A stretch of 38,316 nt of DNA from Deltaproteobacteria bacterium (GTDB lineage Bacteria > Desulfobacterota > DSM-4660 > Desulfatiglandales > B25-G16), in NCBI GenBank assembly GCA_020349945.1, contig CP070704.1:1583751-1622066 (forward strand), read 5' to 3'. The notes beneath the pieces were generated by a model that was given only the letters and a program-made list of their open reading frames with translations, was not told the DNA's origin and made no database searches. Each line of letters starts with the position of its first letter. The first letter of the stretch is position 1. The translations under genes were made by a program, and so were the position numbers. Below are positions 17,605 to 26,784 of this stretch, in pieces.

Positions 17605-17722
17605 AATACGGGCCCGGCTTTCTTCGCGGGCCGGTCTTGCTCTGAAGGAACGTTTCCTTTGCGAGAGCGGTGACCTTAAGCCCGGGACCATAATAGAAGC
17701 TTTTAGAAAGGAGGTTAGCGGT
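17605..17722 (+). promoter_or_regulatory. Structured 5' leader of the cold-shock gene
   Basis: About 118 nt between the predicted start and the TTG start codon, rich in pairing. Hairpin A: GGCCCG (17611-17616) with CGGGCC (17627-17632); an alternative pairing CCGGC (17614-17618) with GCCGG (17630-17634) uses the same bases. Hairpin B: GCTCT/AGAGC (17639-17643 with 17664-17668) continuing as AAGGAA/TTCCTT (17645-17650 with 17654-17659, 3-nt loop). A later GCCCGGG (17680-17686) could compete for hairpin A. The AAGGAGG ribosome site at 17708-17714 lies after these. Competing folds are a known theme in cold-shock mRNAs; a thermosensor role here is inference. Confidence 0.5.
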
Positions 17723-17923
17723 TTGGCAAAAGGGACAGTAAAGTGGTTTAGTGATAAAAAGGGATACGGCTTCATTGAGCGGGAAGACGGTCAGGACATA
17801 TTTGTTCACTACTCCTCCATCAACACTCCCGGATTCAAGAGCCTCACTGAGGGTGATCAGGTGAGCTTTGATGTGGAAGAGAGCGACCGGGGACCTGTGG
17901 CCAAGAATGTCAGTAAACTTTAG
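17723..17923 (+). CDS. Cold-shock domain protein (CspA family)
   Basis: A 66-residue single-stranded nucleic-acid-binding OB-fold protein that acts as an RNA chaperone. RNP1 (KGYGFIER) and RNP2 (DIFVHYSSI) are intact, preceded by [12 protein letters not shown] choose the TTG at 17723 because it gives the family's usual start (M-A-K-G-T-V-K-W-F) and follows AGGAGG with 8-nt spacing. A longer frame back to 17576 would translate the structured leader and is unlikely. It has its own promoter, a long leader and a strong terminator, so it is monocistronic. Confidence 0.92.
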   Translation: MAKGTVKWFSDKKGYGFIEREDGQDIFVHYSSINTPGFKSLTEGDQVSFDVEESDRGPVAKNVSKL

Positions 17924-17942
17924 CTCACTACCATACGGTTAT

Positions 17943-17985
17943 AAAGGGCATCTCGTCTTGCCTCGACGAGATGCCCTTTTGTTTG
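17943..17985 (+). terminator. Rho-independent terminator after the cold-shock gene
   Basis: A 15-bp perfect stem (17943-17957 with 17965-17979; AAAGGGCATCTCGTC and its complement) with a 7-nt loop, followed by a short T-rich tail (TTTTGTTTG). It begins 19 nt after the csp stop and could serve the plus strand, and partly the convergent ftsY transcript. Confidence 0.85.
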
Positions 17986-18168
17986 AACAAGTCTGTGAAG
18001 GAGGTACTGAAGGCAGTATGGTTTTTTTGAGCCTTATGTCCCGCATGCCATTCACCGAATTATGAGTCTTTTACTAGTACTATTTTTCACAGGGTTAATT
18101 CTACAATGTAGTGGTGTAAGACTGCAATTGTTATTCTACACGGCAGGCATGGCTTGCAGGGTTGAAAT

Positions 18169-19122
18169 TCAGGCAAAGATGGCTTCCACAAATTCTCTCG
18201 GATTAAATACCTCAAAATCCTCAAGCCCTTCGCCAGTGCATATAAACGAGATAGGAATGCGGAGCTTTTGAGAAATACCAATTACTATACCGCCTTTGGC
18301 AGTTCCATCCAATTTGGTTAGGATAATATCCGTTACCCCGAGGGATTGAGCAAATACATGGGCCTGGGCAATTGCATTCTGGCCGGTGGTAGCGTCAAGG
18401 ATAAGGGTAACTTGATGGGGGGCCTCGGGAAGCTGTTGGCCAGCCACTCTCTGAATCTTCTTCAGTTCTTCCATCAAGTTAGACTTTGTGTGAAGTCTGC
18501 CAGCGGTATCAATAAAAACCTTATCCATGTTCCTTGCCTTAGCAGCTGATATAGCATCAAAGACGACTGCCCCGGGATCTGCTCCCCTTTTCTGACTGAT
18601 TACCTCTGCACCGACCCGGTCTCCCCAGATCTGTAGTTGTTCAATGGCAGCAGCCCTGAAGGTATCTGCCGCCGCCAGCATTACCTTTTGCCCTTGGGCA
18701 CGAAAGTAGTGAGCCATCTTGGCAATAGTAGTGGTCTTTCCCACCCCATTAACACCGACAAACATGACTACATGTAAGGTTCTGGAGACCTCCTCCGGCA
18801 GATTAAGAGGAAAAAGGTCTTGGCTGGCATCCAAAAAGGAAGTCATCTCTTCCTTTAGAATGGTTTTTACCTGTTCTGGTGTGTCGAGTGATTTCTGATC
18901 TAGCCTTTGTTTTAACCCCTCAATCAACTGCACTGTTGTCTCTACACCAATGTCAGAACTAAGAAGAATCTCCTCAAGATCATCTAAGAGGGTTGGATCG
19001 ATTGCCTTCTTTCCGGCTACCACCGTATTGAGCCTGTCCGTTAATGTCCTTCTTGTCTTGGACATCCTATCCCACAGTCTTCTTGCACGAGCCTTGCCAT
19101 GAGCAGCTTCTGGTCTATCCAA
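18169..19122 (-). CDS. ftsY: Signal recognition particle receptor FtsY
   Basis: FtsY is the membrane-associated SRP receptor GTPase that docks ribosome-nascent-chain complexes at the translocon. The 317-residue protein is an NG domain with almost no acidic A domain: helical N domain to about residue 110, G1 GVNGVGKTTT at 123-132, the insertion DTFRAAAIEQL, DTAGR near 207 and TKLDGTAKGG near 270. The start is a TTG at 19122, with AAGGAGG 11 nt upstream, a little far; an ATT at 19128 would be better spaced but is rare. It lies 110 nt after smc and is probably expressed with it; smc-ftsY is a frequent pair. Confidence 0.95.
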   Translation of the reverse strand: MDRPEAAHGKARARRLWDRMSKTRRTLTDRLNTVVAGKKAIDPTLLDDLEEILLSSDIGVETTVQLIEGLKQRLDQKSLDTPEQVKTILKEEMTSFLDASQDLFPLNLPEEVSRTLHVVMFVGVNGVGKTTTIAKMAHYFRAQGQKVMLAAADTFRAAAIEQLQIWGDRVGAEVISQKRGADPGAVVFDAISAAKARNMDKVFIDTAGRLHTKSNLMEELKKIQRVAGQQLPEAPHQVTLILDATTGQNAIAQAHVFAQSLGVTDIILTKLDGTAKGGIVIGISQKLRIPISFICTGEGLEDFEVFNPREFVEAIFA

Positions 19123-19232
19123 AGGAATCTTTGCCTCCTTCCAAAGCGTCTAGAGTGAGCTAAGGTACCTAAATTTCTCTGTCGGCCGTCATAAAGTAAA
19201 CAGATCCAACGAGCCCAACGAACACGGGAACA

Positions 19233-22200
19233 TTACCGATAACCTTCCAGATCTACAGAAACAATTTTGGAAACACCACTCTTGTCCATGGTCACACCAT
19301 ATAACCTTTCAGCTACTTCCATGGTCCTTAGATTATGGGTAACCATGACTACTTGGGATGATTTTTCAATCTCCTTTAATAGGTTATTAAAGCGATCTGT
19401 ATTGGCCTCATCCAATGGAGCGTCTACCTCATCCATTATGATGAATGGACTTGGTTTAATAAGGTAGATGGCAAATAATAATGCCATAGCTGCCAGGGCC
19501 TTTTCCCCCCCGGATAAAAGCCCCATATGAACCAACCTCTTTCCTGGAGGCTGCACCTCAATCAACACACCACTTTCCAATGGAAGATTTTCATTAATCA
19601 ATCTTAAGCGAGCCCTACCACCATTAAATAGGAGAGGAAAGACCTGCCTTAATTTCTCATCTACCCTCCCAAAGGTAGAAAGAAATCTCTCCTTTGAAAT
19701 CCTGTTGATTCTTTTAATGGCATTATTAAGGGAATCAATGGAGGAAAGGAGGTCCTGCCGCTGCGCAGCTATAAATTCATATCTCTGTTTTACTTTCTCA
19801 TACTCATTAATAGCCAGAAGATTCACCTCTCCCATTCTCTCCTTAATGAAGACATAATCTTTGAGCTTTTGTTCACACTGAGCCTTTGAAAAATTTTGAT
19901 CCAAATATCTCTCGTAATCCCTTTGGAGATTGATTCCCGTCTCCTTACTCACCTGGGACAAAATGCTCTTTATCTGGAAATCTATCTCTGCCTCGTTTAT
20001 CCTTGCCTCGTTGATTTGTTCCCTTATCTGCCTAATCCTTTCTCTTAAAAGGGCAGACCTGTTCTCTTCCTCCCTTAATTTATCCTTCAGAATATGATAC
20101 TTATGCTCAACCCCTTTGCCCTCTTTTTCAAGCCTTTTCTGTTTTTGATAAATGACCTTTAATCCCTCCTTCAACTCCTTCTCCTTGCTCAAAGAGCTCT
20201 CATATTGATCTCTATTTGAATTTATCTGCCCTTCCATCTTCTTGATTCTCATGCCGATTTCACATATGAATTGATCAAGCCTCTCTTTTTCTCGCATGAG
20301 ACCTCTCTCTTCCTCTTTCTGCTGGTTATATCGGAGTAGGAGCTGAGAGAGATAGTTTTTTGAATCATCAATACCATTCTCCAGCTCTCCAACTTGAGCC
20401 TCTTTTTCTGAAACTATGCCCTTAATCTTTTCCGTCTCCTTAAGGCCTCCTGACAGCCTCCCTTCAAGATTAGTTAGATAAGACCGCTTTTCCTCCATCT
20501 CCTTATCCAAAGATTCTAACTGGCCTAATATATATCGAGAGTGTTTTATTAGTTGTTCTGATTCCTTTTCCAAAAGGAACATGTCTTTATCCATTCCTTC
20601 AATTTGTTGGGAACAGGCCTCCTTATCTGTTTCCAACTGAGCAATGACATTCTCTATTGCATCCAGTCTTGCGTGCAATTCGGCAAGGTCTGATTGCAAG
20701 ATGGAGATGAGTTTTTCCTTCTCCTTTATCTTATCCCTCAATTCATTTTCCGTCCTCCTTCTCTTCATTAAGCCCATAGGCTCTTTTCCCAATCTCCCGC
20801 CGGTTATGACTCCCCTCTTATCCACCAGATCGCCTTCTGGAGTGACGAGTGTTTGTTTACCCCCATTTTTCTTCCAGGCATATATGGCCTGAGAGAGATT
20901 ATTAACCAATGCCGCAGTACCCAAGAAGGATTCTATTAACGGTCTAAATTTTTCTGGCACAGAAATATGATCTCTTAGAAGCTTAAAGCCATTGAGCTCA
21001 ATTTCGGAGTCATCAAGGGATTTCTCTTTTTCCTTTTTGAACTCCTCGAGCGGAAGAAAGTAGCAGCGGCCCACACGTTTTGATCGCAAATATTCAACAG
21101 CCTCCCTACCATCTTCCTGTCTGGCGACGAGTACATATTGCAATTTTTCTGCTAGGACTGCCTCAACAGCTACCTCAAATTTTTCTTCTGCCTGAATAAA
21201 ATCCGCCACCACGCCTAAGATCCTACCTTCTTTAGAGGTCTTTAGAACCTGAGCGTTCATAACCTTCTGGACGCCTGATCTAAATCCTTCATAGTTTTCA
21301 ATAAGGCTCCTGGTTGTCTTTAATTGAGAACGAAGGACATTCAGTTCCAGCTCTGCTACTGTCTTTTCAGATTCTTTTTTTCTCCTGACTTCTTCCAACT
21401 CCTTTAGCTTTGCCCTCTCTTCCTGTATATGCTTCTCACTTGAGCTTATCTGGATAGAAGTCTCTTCCCTCCTTTCCTTTTTTTCATCTAACAGAAGGGA
21501 AAGGGTTTCGATCTTTTTTGCAATTTCTTTGGACTCCACCTCCAGCCCGCCCTTTCTGATTTCCAATTGTTTGATCATTTCAGAGAGATTCCTTATCTCC
21601 CCTTTCAGCCCTGCCTCGTTAGTGGCCAAGTCAGTTAAATGGGATTTTTGCTTCTTCAACTCATCTTTCATTCTATCCAGTGACACTCTTTGGTCCTTGA
21701 GAAGAGAATCATAATGGGAGCGGAGGGCTGGGATCTCCTGAATCGACTTTTGTAATTCCTTAATCCTGGAGTTAATCTTTTTGATTTCAGATCTAAATTC
21801 CACCAATTTTTGAGCGAATTCCTCTTTCTCTTCATTCAACCTGATATCAGCCTGGCTAAATCTTTCCTGATCAACCGACAAATGCCGTAACGCATCTTCA
21901 TGCCTTCTGCACTCTTCTCTGAGGGAAAAAACTGAATTTTTAAGACTAGATAAGGACTTTTCTTCCTCTATTAATTCCAAATTGCTAGTTTCAATAACTT
22001 TCTCAGATTCAGAGAAAAGTGCCTGCAATCCACTTTCCTCATCTGCAAGATCATCAAGTTTCTTTCCCCTCTTTTCCTTTTCTGTGTGCAACTCACCGTA
22101 GTTAGAGGCGTGTAAAAAAAGCTCCAAGCGGTGGATCTCAGAGCTTACCTCTTTGAATCTTTTAGCCTTGCGAGCCTGCCTCTTTAGAGAATTCATCTCC

Positions 22201-22793
22201 CTTTTTATCTCACCAAGGAGATCTTCCACCCTCCTGAGATTTTCTTCTGTTAAGGATATCTTTCTTAAAGATGCCTCCCTCCTCAGTTTGTACTTAGTAA
22301 TGCCAGCTGCCTCTTCCAAAAGAAACCTTGTCTCTTCTGGCTTCTGCTCAATTATAGAAGCGATCTCTCCTTGGGCGATGATTGAATATAATCTATTTCC
22401 CAATCCAGTGCCCATAAGTAGATCCTGGATATCCTTTAGCCTACATGCTGCGTTGTTGATTAGATATTCGCTTTCACCGGACCTGTAAAGCCTCCTGGTA
22501 ACAGATATCTCGCTGGCATCATGGAATTCTTTGATATCTTCAAGTGTCAGGGTTACCTCGGTCATACCCAAGGGCTTCAAAGCATCTGCCCCCGAAAAGA
22601 TCAGGTCCTCCATCTGGCGGGCCCGCAACTGTTTAGGGCTTTGTTCACCCATCACCCACCTTATGGCATCGACTATATTGCTCTTTCCGCAACCATTAGG
22701 GCCGACAAATGCACTGATTCCTGGTTGAATCTGGAGGTTCAATTTATCCATAAAGGACTTAAAACCTTGCATATAAAGGCTCTTTAATCTCAT
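19233..22793 (-). CDS. smc: Chromosome segregation protein SMC
   Basis: SMC homodimers form a ring ATPase with ScpA and ScpB that organises and helps separate chromosomes. The 1186-residue length and layout are standard: N-terminal Walker A GPNGCGKSN (32-40) in FKSFMDKLNL..FVGPNGCGKSN, a long coiled coil, a hinge around 510-680 (FRSGVQKVMNAQ, VLAEKLQYVLV, GGKQTLVTPEGDLVD), the return coiled coil, the ABC signature LSGGEKALAAMALLFA and Walker B FIIMDEVDAPLDEANT near the C-terminus. The ATG at 22793 begins MRLKSLYMQGFKSF, as expected. scpA and scpB are not in this window. It is divergent from the double-LysM gene. Confidence 0.97.
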   Translation of the reverse strand: MRLKSLYMQGFKSFMDKLNLQIQPGISAFVGPNGCGKSNIVDAIRWVMGEQSPKQLRARQMEDLIFSGADALKPLGMTEVTLTLEDIKEFHDASEISVTRRLYRSGESEYLINNAACRLKDIQDLLMGTGLGNRLYSIIAQGEIASIIEQKPEETRFLLEEAAGITKYKLRREASLRKISLTEENLRRVEDLLGEIKREMNSLKRQARKAKRFKEVSSEIHRLELFLHASNYGELHTEKEKRGKKLDDLADEESGLQALFSESEKVIETSNLELIEEEKSLSSLKNSVFSLREECRRHEDALRHLSVDQERFSQADIRLNEEKEEFAQKLVEFRSEIKKINSRIKELQKSIQEIPALRSHYDSLLKDQRVSLDRMKDELKKQKSHLTDLATNEAGLKGEIRNLSEMIKQLEIRKGGLEVESKEIAKKIETLSLLLDEKKERREETSIQISSSEKHIQEERAKLKELEEVRRKKESEKTVAELELNVLRSQLKTTRSLIENYEGFRSGVQKVMNAQVLKTSKEGRILGVVADFIQAEEKFEVAVEAVLAEKLQYVLVARQEDGREAVEYLRSKRVGRCYFLPLEEFKKEKEKSLDDSEIELNGFKLLRDHISVPEKFRPLIESFLGTAALVNNLSQAIYAWKKNGGKQTLVTPEGDLVDKRGVITGGRLGKEPMGLMKRRRTENELRDKIKEKEKLISILQSDLAELHARLDAIENVIAQLETDKEACSQQIEGMDKDMFLLEKESEQLIKHSRYILGQLESLDKEMEEKRSYLTNLEGRLSGGLKETEKIKGIVSEKEAQVGELENGIDDSKNYLSQLLLRYNQQKEEERGLMREKERLDQFICEIGMRIKKMEGQINSNRDQYESSLSKEKELKEGLKVIYQKQKRLEKEGKGVEHKYHILKDKLREEENRSALLRERIRQIREQINEARINEAEIDFQIKSILSQVSKETGINLQRDYERYLDQNFSKAQCEQKLKDYVFIKERMGEVNLLAINEYEKVKQRYEFIAAQRQDLLSSIDSLNNAIKRINRISKERFLSTFGRVDEKLRQVFPLLFNGGRARLRLINENLPLESGVLIEVQPPGKRLVHMGLLSGGEKALAAMALLFAIYLIKPSPFIIMDEVDAPLDEANTDRFNNLLKEIEKSSQVVMVTHNLRTMEVAERLYGVTMDKSGVSKIVSVDLEGYR

Positions 22794-22932
22794 CTTCTTT
22801 AGTCTCCAAACCTCTTAAGGTAGTATCAATAACAGATAGCAGGATGAGTGTAAAGATAAAAATACTAGATAGTGTATATTTCCTTTTCAGATTTGCAATA
22901 TATTGTGGACGTAGGATCACTGGCAAAAAATG

Positions 22933-22962
22933 TTGACAAGGTTTTATTTAAGTATTTAACAT
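22933..22962 (+). promoter_or_regulatory. Promoter of the double-LysM gene
   Basis: TTGACA (22933-22938), an 18-nt spacer and TAACAT (22957-22962) lie about 45 nt before the 23008 start, in the gap that diverges from smc. Confidence 0.5.
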
Positions 22963-23007
22963 AACAATAATTATTCAAATTAATGGTTAGGCTGAAAATA
23001 TCAGGTA

Positions 23008-24795
23008 ATGAAAGGAAGTATTGTGAAGAAAGTCTCAGTTCTTCTCACGTTTCTGCTTGCTTATTCCTGCATGCTTGCACATTTAGTTCAAGGAAAAGAG
23101 GCAGACACATTTTCTATCTCCTTGGTTCAGCAGGCTACTGTCAAAAAGATGGAGGGTAGAGAGGTTACTTATGAGCATTACACGGTAAAAAAGGGAGATT
23201 ACATCTGGCGACTTCTGCGCCAGAGAGGGTTACTGAAAAGACCAGATCTTGCTGTGCTAATCTCTTTATTGAAAACCATGAATAGATCTTTGACAAATCT
23301 TGATCTTATTCATCCGGGACAGACCATATTGATTCCGCTTAATATAACACCACTTAAAGGATATGGAGAAAGGGAAGAGATTTTCCAGGAATCGATAATG
23401 GGTATCTCGTCACTGGAAGATGTGAGTTTTGAGCATTATACGGTTAGGCCTGGGGATAGTCTGACGATGATCGCCCGTAACAGATATAAACTACCTGCTG
23501 GACATCTTTATGACGAGTATCTGGAGTTAGTACGGAAACTTAACCCCACACTAAAGGACCTGGATCTCATCTATCCAAATCAGGTTATCAAGCTTCCCAT
23601 TTATTCTCCAGAAATAGTCAGGATGCCTATCAAGGTTGAAAAGATAGAGAGGGATTTAAGAAAGACCAAGATCACCCCAATTGAGGATACTGGTAGGATT
23701 TTATCCTTAAGACAAAAGCTCAGGGATATCTTCACTCAAATGGGTGAGGAATGGATTGATACTGGTGAGCAGTTCATTCCCCTGAAGTCTGGTGCCCAGA
23801 TAAACCTAAAGGCTGAATCTTTCCCCACTCTAAACTTAAGCAATGGTAGGAGGTTGATAATTGACATAAAAGATGAGCTTCCGGAAGACATCTGCCAGTT
23901 GATTGAATCGGACTGGGAGGATTATAGGATTGTGCATCTGGCTCCTCAGGATGACCTTACAGCTGTCATGGATAAGATCCTTTCAGCCAGTAACTACTAT
24001 AAGGTTCTAAGATCTGGGGAGCAATTTAGGATAGGTGGGGATATAGAGATTTCTATTGCCGGTGACTGGGTTATCGTACCATATCGAGGTGGGCCGGGCA
24101 GCACCGATACAATAATAGTAATTAGCCTTATTAGTAATCCTTCCGAAAAGACACCAGGAATACTGAGTGCATACCTGAAGAGATTGGGAATACAGGTAAT
24201 TGAATATCCGGATTTTTCTGCTCATGAGGATATGAAAGAGGAAATACCTATTCAAGAGAAGATAAAAATTGAAAAAGATATGGATTTCCCCTTAGCAACT
24301 CTTCTATTAAACCTTGCTGGACAGCCTTTCTCCAGTAAGGTAAAGATTCCCGTATATCAAGGAGAAAGCGCCAAGTTTAATCTGATCATACAGGCCGATT
24401 TATTCTTTAACAGGAAGGGCAAAGACTGTATCATAGACTTGACAGGCCTATCGCCTGCTATTCTATCTTTGCTGGGAAAGCACCACTTTCTGGTTCTCTC
24501 CCTTGCCAGTGAGAAAGACGTAAACAGGATGACAGAACTGATACTTGATTTCCTTGGGCTCCCATTCGACTCTAAACCGCACCACCTTCTGGCTGCGGCC
24601 AGGGATGAGACGAGAAGTATAACACTTAGCATTCCAGGGATCAGTTTTCATGACCAGGAGGGAGAAAGGATTCTTGCAACGGATACGAAGGTGCCGGTAG
24701 AGATCGTGTCATTCCTAAATCAAAAGGGGTATAATCTCCTTGAGTTAAGGCAGTTTCAAGATCAAAAACAAAACCAGACGAGAGGTGGGCAATGA
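23008..24795 (+). CDS. Secreted protein with two LysM domains
   Basis: A 595-residue exported protein: signal peptide (KKVSVLLTFLLAYSCMLAHLVQG, residues 6-29), LysM 1 at about 57-113 (YEHYTVKKGDYIWRLLRQRG, ending LDLIHPGQTILIPL), LysM 2 at about 140-204 (FEHYTVRPGDSLTMIARN, ending LDLIYPNQVIKLPI). Both LysM units are spread by inserts. The remaining 390 residues match no family I can name; they read as alternating alpha/beta and contain no obvious catalytic motif. It probably binds the cell wall in the periplasm. Two starts are possible: ATG 23008, or GTG 23023, which has AAGGA with better spacing; the signal peptide is intact from either. The stop overlaps the start of a 47-codon frame. Confidence 0.8.
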   Translation: MKGSIVKKVSVLLTFLLAYSCMLAHLVQGKEADTFSISLVQQATVKKMEGREVTYEHYTVKKGDYIWRLLRQRGLLKRPDLAVLISLLKTMNRSLTNLDLIHPGQTILIPLNITPLKGYGEREEIFQESIMGISSLEDVSFEHYTVRPGDSLTMIARNRYKLPAGHLYDEYLELVRKLNPTLKDLDLIYPNQVIKLPIYSPEIVRMPIKVEKIERDLRKTKITPIEDTGRILSLRQKLRDIFTQMGEEWIDTGEQFIPLKSGAQINLKAESFPTLNLSNGRRLIIDIKDELPEDICQLIESDWEDYRIVHLAPQDDLTAVMDKILSASNYYKVLRSGEQFRIGGDIEISIAGDWVIVPYRGGPGSTDTIIVISLISNPSEKTPGILSAYLKRLGIQVIEYPDFSAHEDMKEEIPIQEKIKIEKDMDFPLATLLLNLAGQPFSSKVKIPVYQGESAKFNLIIQADLFFNRKGKDCIIDLTGLSPAILSLLGKHHFLVLSLASEKDVNRMTELILDFLGLPFDSKPHHLLAAARDETRSITLSIPGISFHDQEGERILATDTKVPVEIVSFLNQKGYNLLELRQFQDQKQNQTRGGQ

Positions 24796-24935
24796 AATAC
24801 GCTATATTCCCGCCTATTTACTTAGCTCCTGATAAGGCATGGCTATCTGTTTCAATGAGGACTACCAAATTATTGGAACAGCCAAATAGCCACGTGATGC
24901 ATAGAGTGGTCGGCCGGATCACATTCAGCTATTAG
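24792..24935 (+). CDS. Possible 47-residue protein coupled to the LysM gene
   Basis: An ATG at 24792 overlaps the LysM stop (ATGA), and a GAGGTG site (24783-24788) is correctly spaced just before it, inside the LysM gene. The product reads MKYAIFPPIYLAPDKAWLSV, then a basic stretch, and ends GRITFSY. I recognise no family. It may be a small coupled protein or the surviving start of a longer gene; nothing coding follows before the ggt promoter. Confidence 0.3.
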   Translation: MKYAIFPPIYLAPDKAWLSVSMRTTKLLEQPNSHVMHRVVGRITFSY

Positions 24936-25036
24936 ATCTTGAAAGACATCCTTGCCTGCCACATAACTGCTCTTCTTTTCTTCTCGCACCTAGGAAAGGT
25001 CTGTTCCACAACCTTTACCTTGCCTAATTAAACACC

Positions 25037-25065
25037 TTGACGATGGTCGCACAGGGCTTTATACA
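25037..25065 (+). promoter_or_regulatory. Promoter of the ggt-transporter unit
   Basis: TTGACG (25037-25042), a 17-nt spacer and TATACA (25060-25065), about 75 nt before the ggt ATG. A perfect inverted repeat AGAATT-T-AATTCT (25102-25114) lies in the leader and could be an operator. Confidence 0.6.
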
Positions 25066-25138
25066 ATAGGGCCCGTTTGAAAGACGATTACATGTCGGGG
25101 GAGAATTTAATTCTTATAGAATGCTTGGAGGGTAGCAT

Positions 25139-26764
25139 ATGGATTTCTCATACAATCAAAAGAGGGAATGGAGCAGTTTTGCCCAGAGATCAGTTGTGAT
25201 GGGCACGCGAGGTATGGTTGCATCAAGCCAGCACTTGGCGAGCCTTGCCGGCTACAAGGCCCTATCCAAGGGCGGAAGCGCCGTGGATGCCGCCGTAGCT
25301 ATGGTCAGCACCTTGAGTGTGGTTGAACCTTATTCCGTCGGGATCGGCGGCGACGCCTTTGCCTTTATCTACCTGGCCAGGGAAAACAGGATTGTTGGCA
25401 TGAATGCGAGCGGCAGGGCTCCATACCATGCAACCAGGGCCTGGTTCCTGGACAAGGGTATAAAGGCCATCCCTGAGCGGGGTATGTTACCGGTCACGGT
25501 CCCTGGTGCCTTGCATGGGTGGGCCCAGGCAGCGGAACGCTATGGGAGGTTAAAGCTGGGAGATTTGTTTGAAGACGCCATATACTATGCAGAGAAAGGA
25601 TTTCCAGTGACCGAGGTTATTGCTGGGGAGTGGAAAGATGCGGAAGAGGTCCTTATCTCTCAGGAAAGCTCCTCTAAAGCCTATCTTATTGATGGCAGGG
25701 CCCCTCGGCCAGGCGAGATCTTTCGAAACAAAGAGCTTGCCCGCACCTATAGCAAGATTGCCAGGGAAGGTATCGAAACCTTTTATGAAGGAGAGATCAG
25801 TAAGGCCATTGTGGATTTTTCCGAGAGGAATGGCGGCTTTCTTTCTCAAGAAGACTTCAAGACCCATACCACAGCCTGGGTTGAACCAATAGCAACCGAT
25901 TACCGCGGCCATACCGTCTATGAGCTTCCTCCCAATGGGCAGGGTATTACTGCCCTGGAAATGTTAAATATCCTGGAAGGATATGATATCCCCATTTTCA
26001 GGCACAATAGCCCCGAGTACATTCACCTCCTCATAGAGGCAAAAAAGATTGCATTCAGTGATCGGGACTACCTTATAACAGACCCTGAATTTGAAGACAT
26101 CCCGGTAGATAGACTTCTCTCCAAAGAATATGCAAGGCAGTGCAGAGAGAAAATTAGCCACCATAAGGCCATGGTTCCCGCCATTTCTTCTTCATACCTA
26201 AAGGGTTCCGACACCGTGTTTGTTACTGCTGTGGATGAGGAAAGAAATGCGGTTTCCTTTATCAGTAGTATCTATGCACCATTTGGCTCCGGGATGGTCG
26301 TGGACGGAACAGGCATTGTTCTGCAAAACCGGGGAAAATCCTTTTCCCTGGATCCAAACCACCCCAACCGCCTAGAGCCTCACAAGCGACCAATGCACAC
26401 AATCATACCGGGAATGGTCTTTAAAGACGGCAATTTTCTACTGAGCTTTGGGGTCATGGGCGGGGATATGCAACCACAGGGTCACGTGCAGTTTCTCATT
26501 AACCTCATTGACTTTAAGATGAACTTACAGGAGGCAGTCGATGCGCCACGAGTAAGGCATATGCAAGGGATGGAGGTGTATCTGGAGGATGGTATTTCCA
26601 AGGAAACAGCATTAGGGCTTCAGGAAAAAGGGCATCAAATTGTTCAGGCTTCCCCACCGGTAAATCAGGTCGGTGGTGGTCAGGCTATCTACCTGGACCG
26701 TGACCAGGACGCGTTGCTGGGGGCCTCAGACAGGCGGAAGGATGGCTGCGCCATTGGGTATTAA
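25139..26764 (+). CDS. ggt: Gamma-glutamyltransferase family protein
   Basis: An Ntn-hydrolase that moves or removes gamma-glutamyl groups, e.g. from glutathione. The 541 residues show GGSAVDAAVAM and PYSVGIGGDAFAF, LPPNGQGITALEMLNIL, and the autocleavage region KGSDTVFVTAVDEERNAVSFI with Thr359 as the expected nucleophile, followed by SIYAPFGSGMVV and GIVLQNRGKSF. There is no signal peptide, so it is likely cytoplasmic, like the YwrD type and unlike periplasmic E. coli GGT. ATG 25139 follows GGAGGG with good spacing. The MFS transporter starts 20 nt after the stop, so this is a two-gene operon. The true substrate is unknown; members of this branch are often annotated only by homology. Confidence 0.9.
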   Translation: MDFSYNQKREWSSFAQRSVVMGTRGMVASSQHLASLAGYKALSKGGSAVDAAVAMVSTLSVVEPYSVGIGGDAFAFIYLARENRIVGMNASGRAPYHATRAWFLDKGIKAIPERGMLPVTVPGALHGWAQAAERYGRLKLGDLFEDAIYYAEKGFPVTEVIAGEWKDAEEVLISQESSSKAYLIDGRAPRPGEIFRNKELARTYSKIAREGIETFYEGEISKAIVDFSERNGGFLSQEDFKTHTTAWVEPIATDYRGHTVYELPPNGQGITALEMLNILEGYDIPIFRHNSPEYIHLLIEAKKIAFSDRDYLITDPEFEDIPVDRLLSKEYARQCREKISHHKAMVPAISSSYLKGSDTVFVTAVDEERNAVSFISSIYAPFGSGMVVDGTGIVLQNRGKSFSLDPNHPNRLEPHKRPMHTIIPGMVFKDGNFLLSFGVMGGDMQPQGHVQFLINLIDFKMNLQEAVDAPRVRHMQGMEVYLEDGISKETALGLQEKGHQIVQASPPVNQVGGGQAIYLDRDQDALLGASDRRKDGCAIGY

Positions 26765-26784
26765 CTGCTACAAGGGGACTTTAC

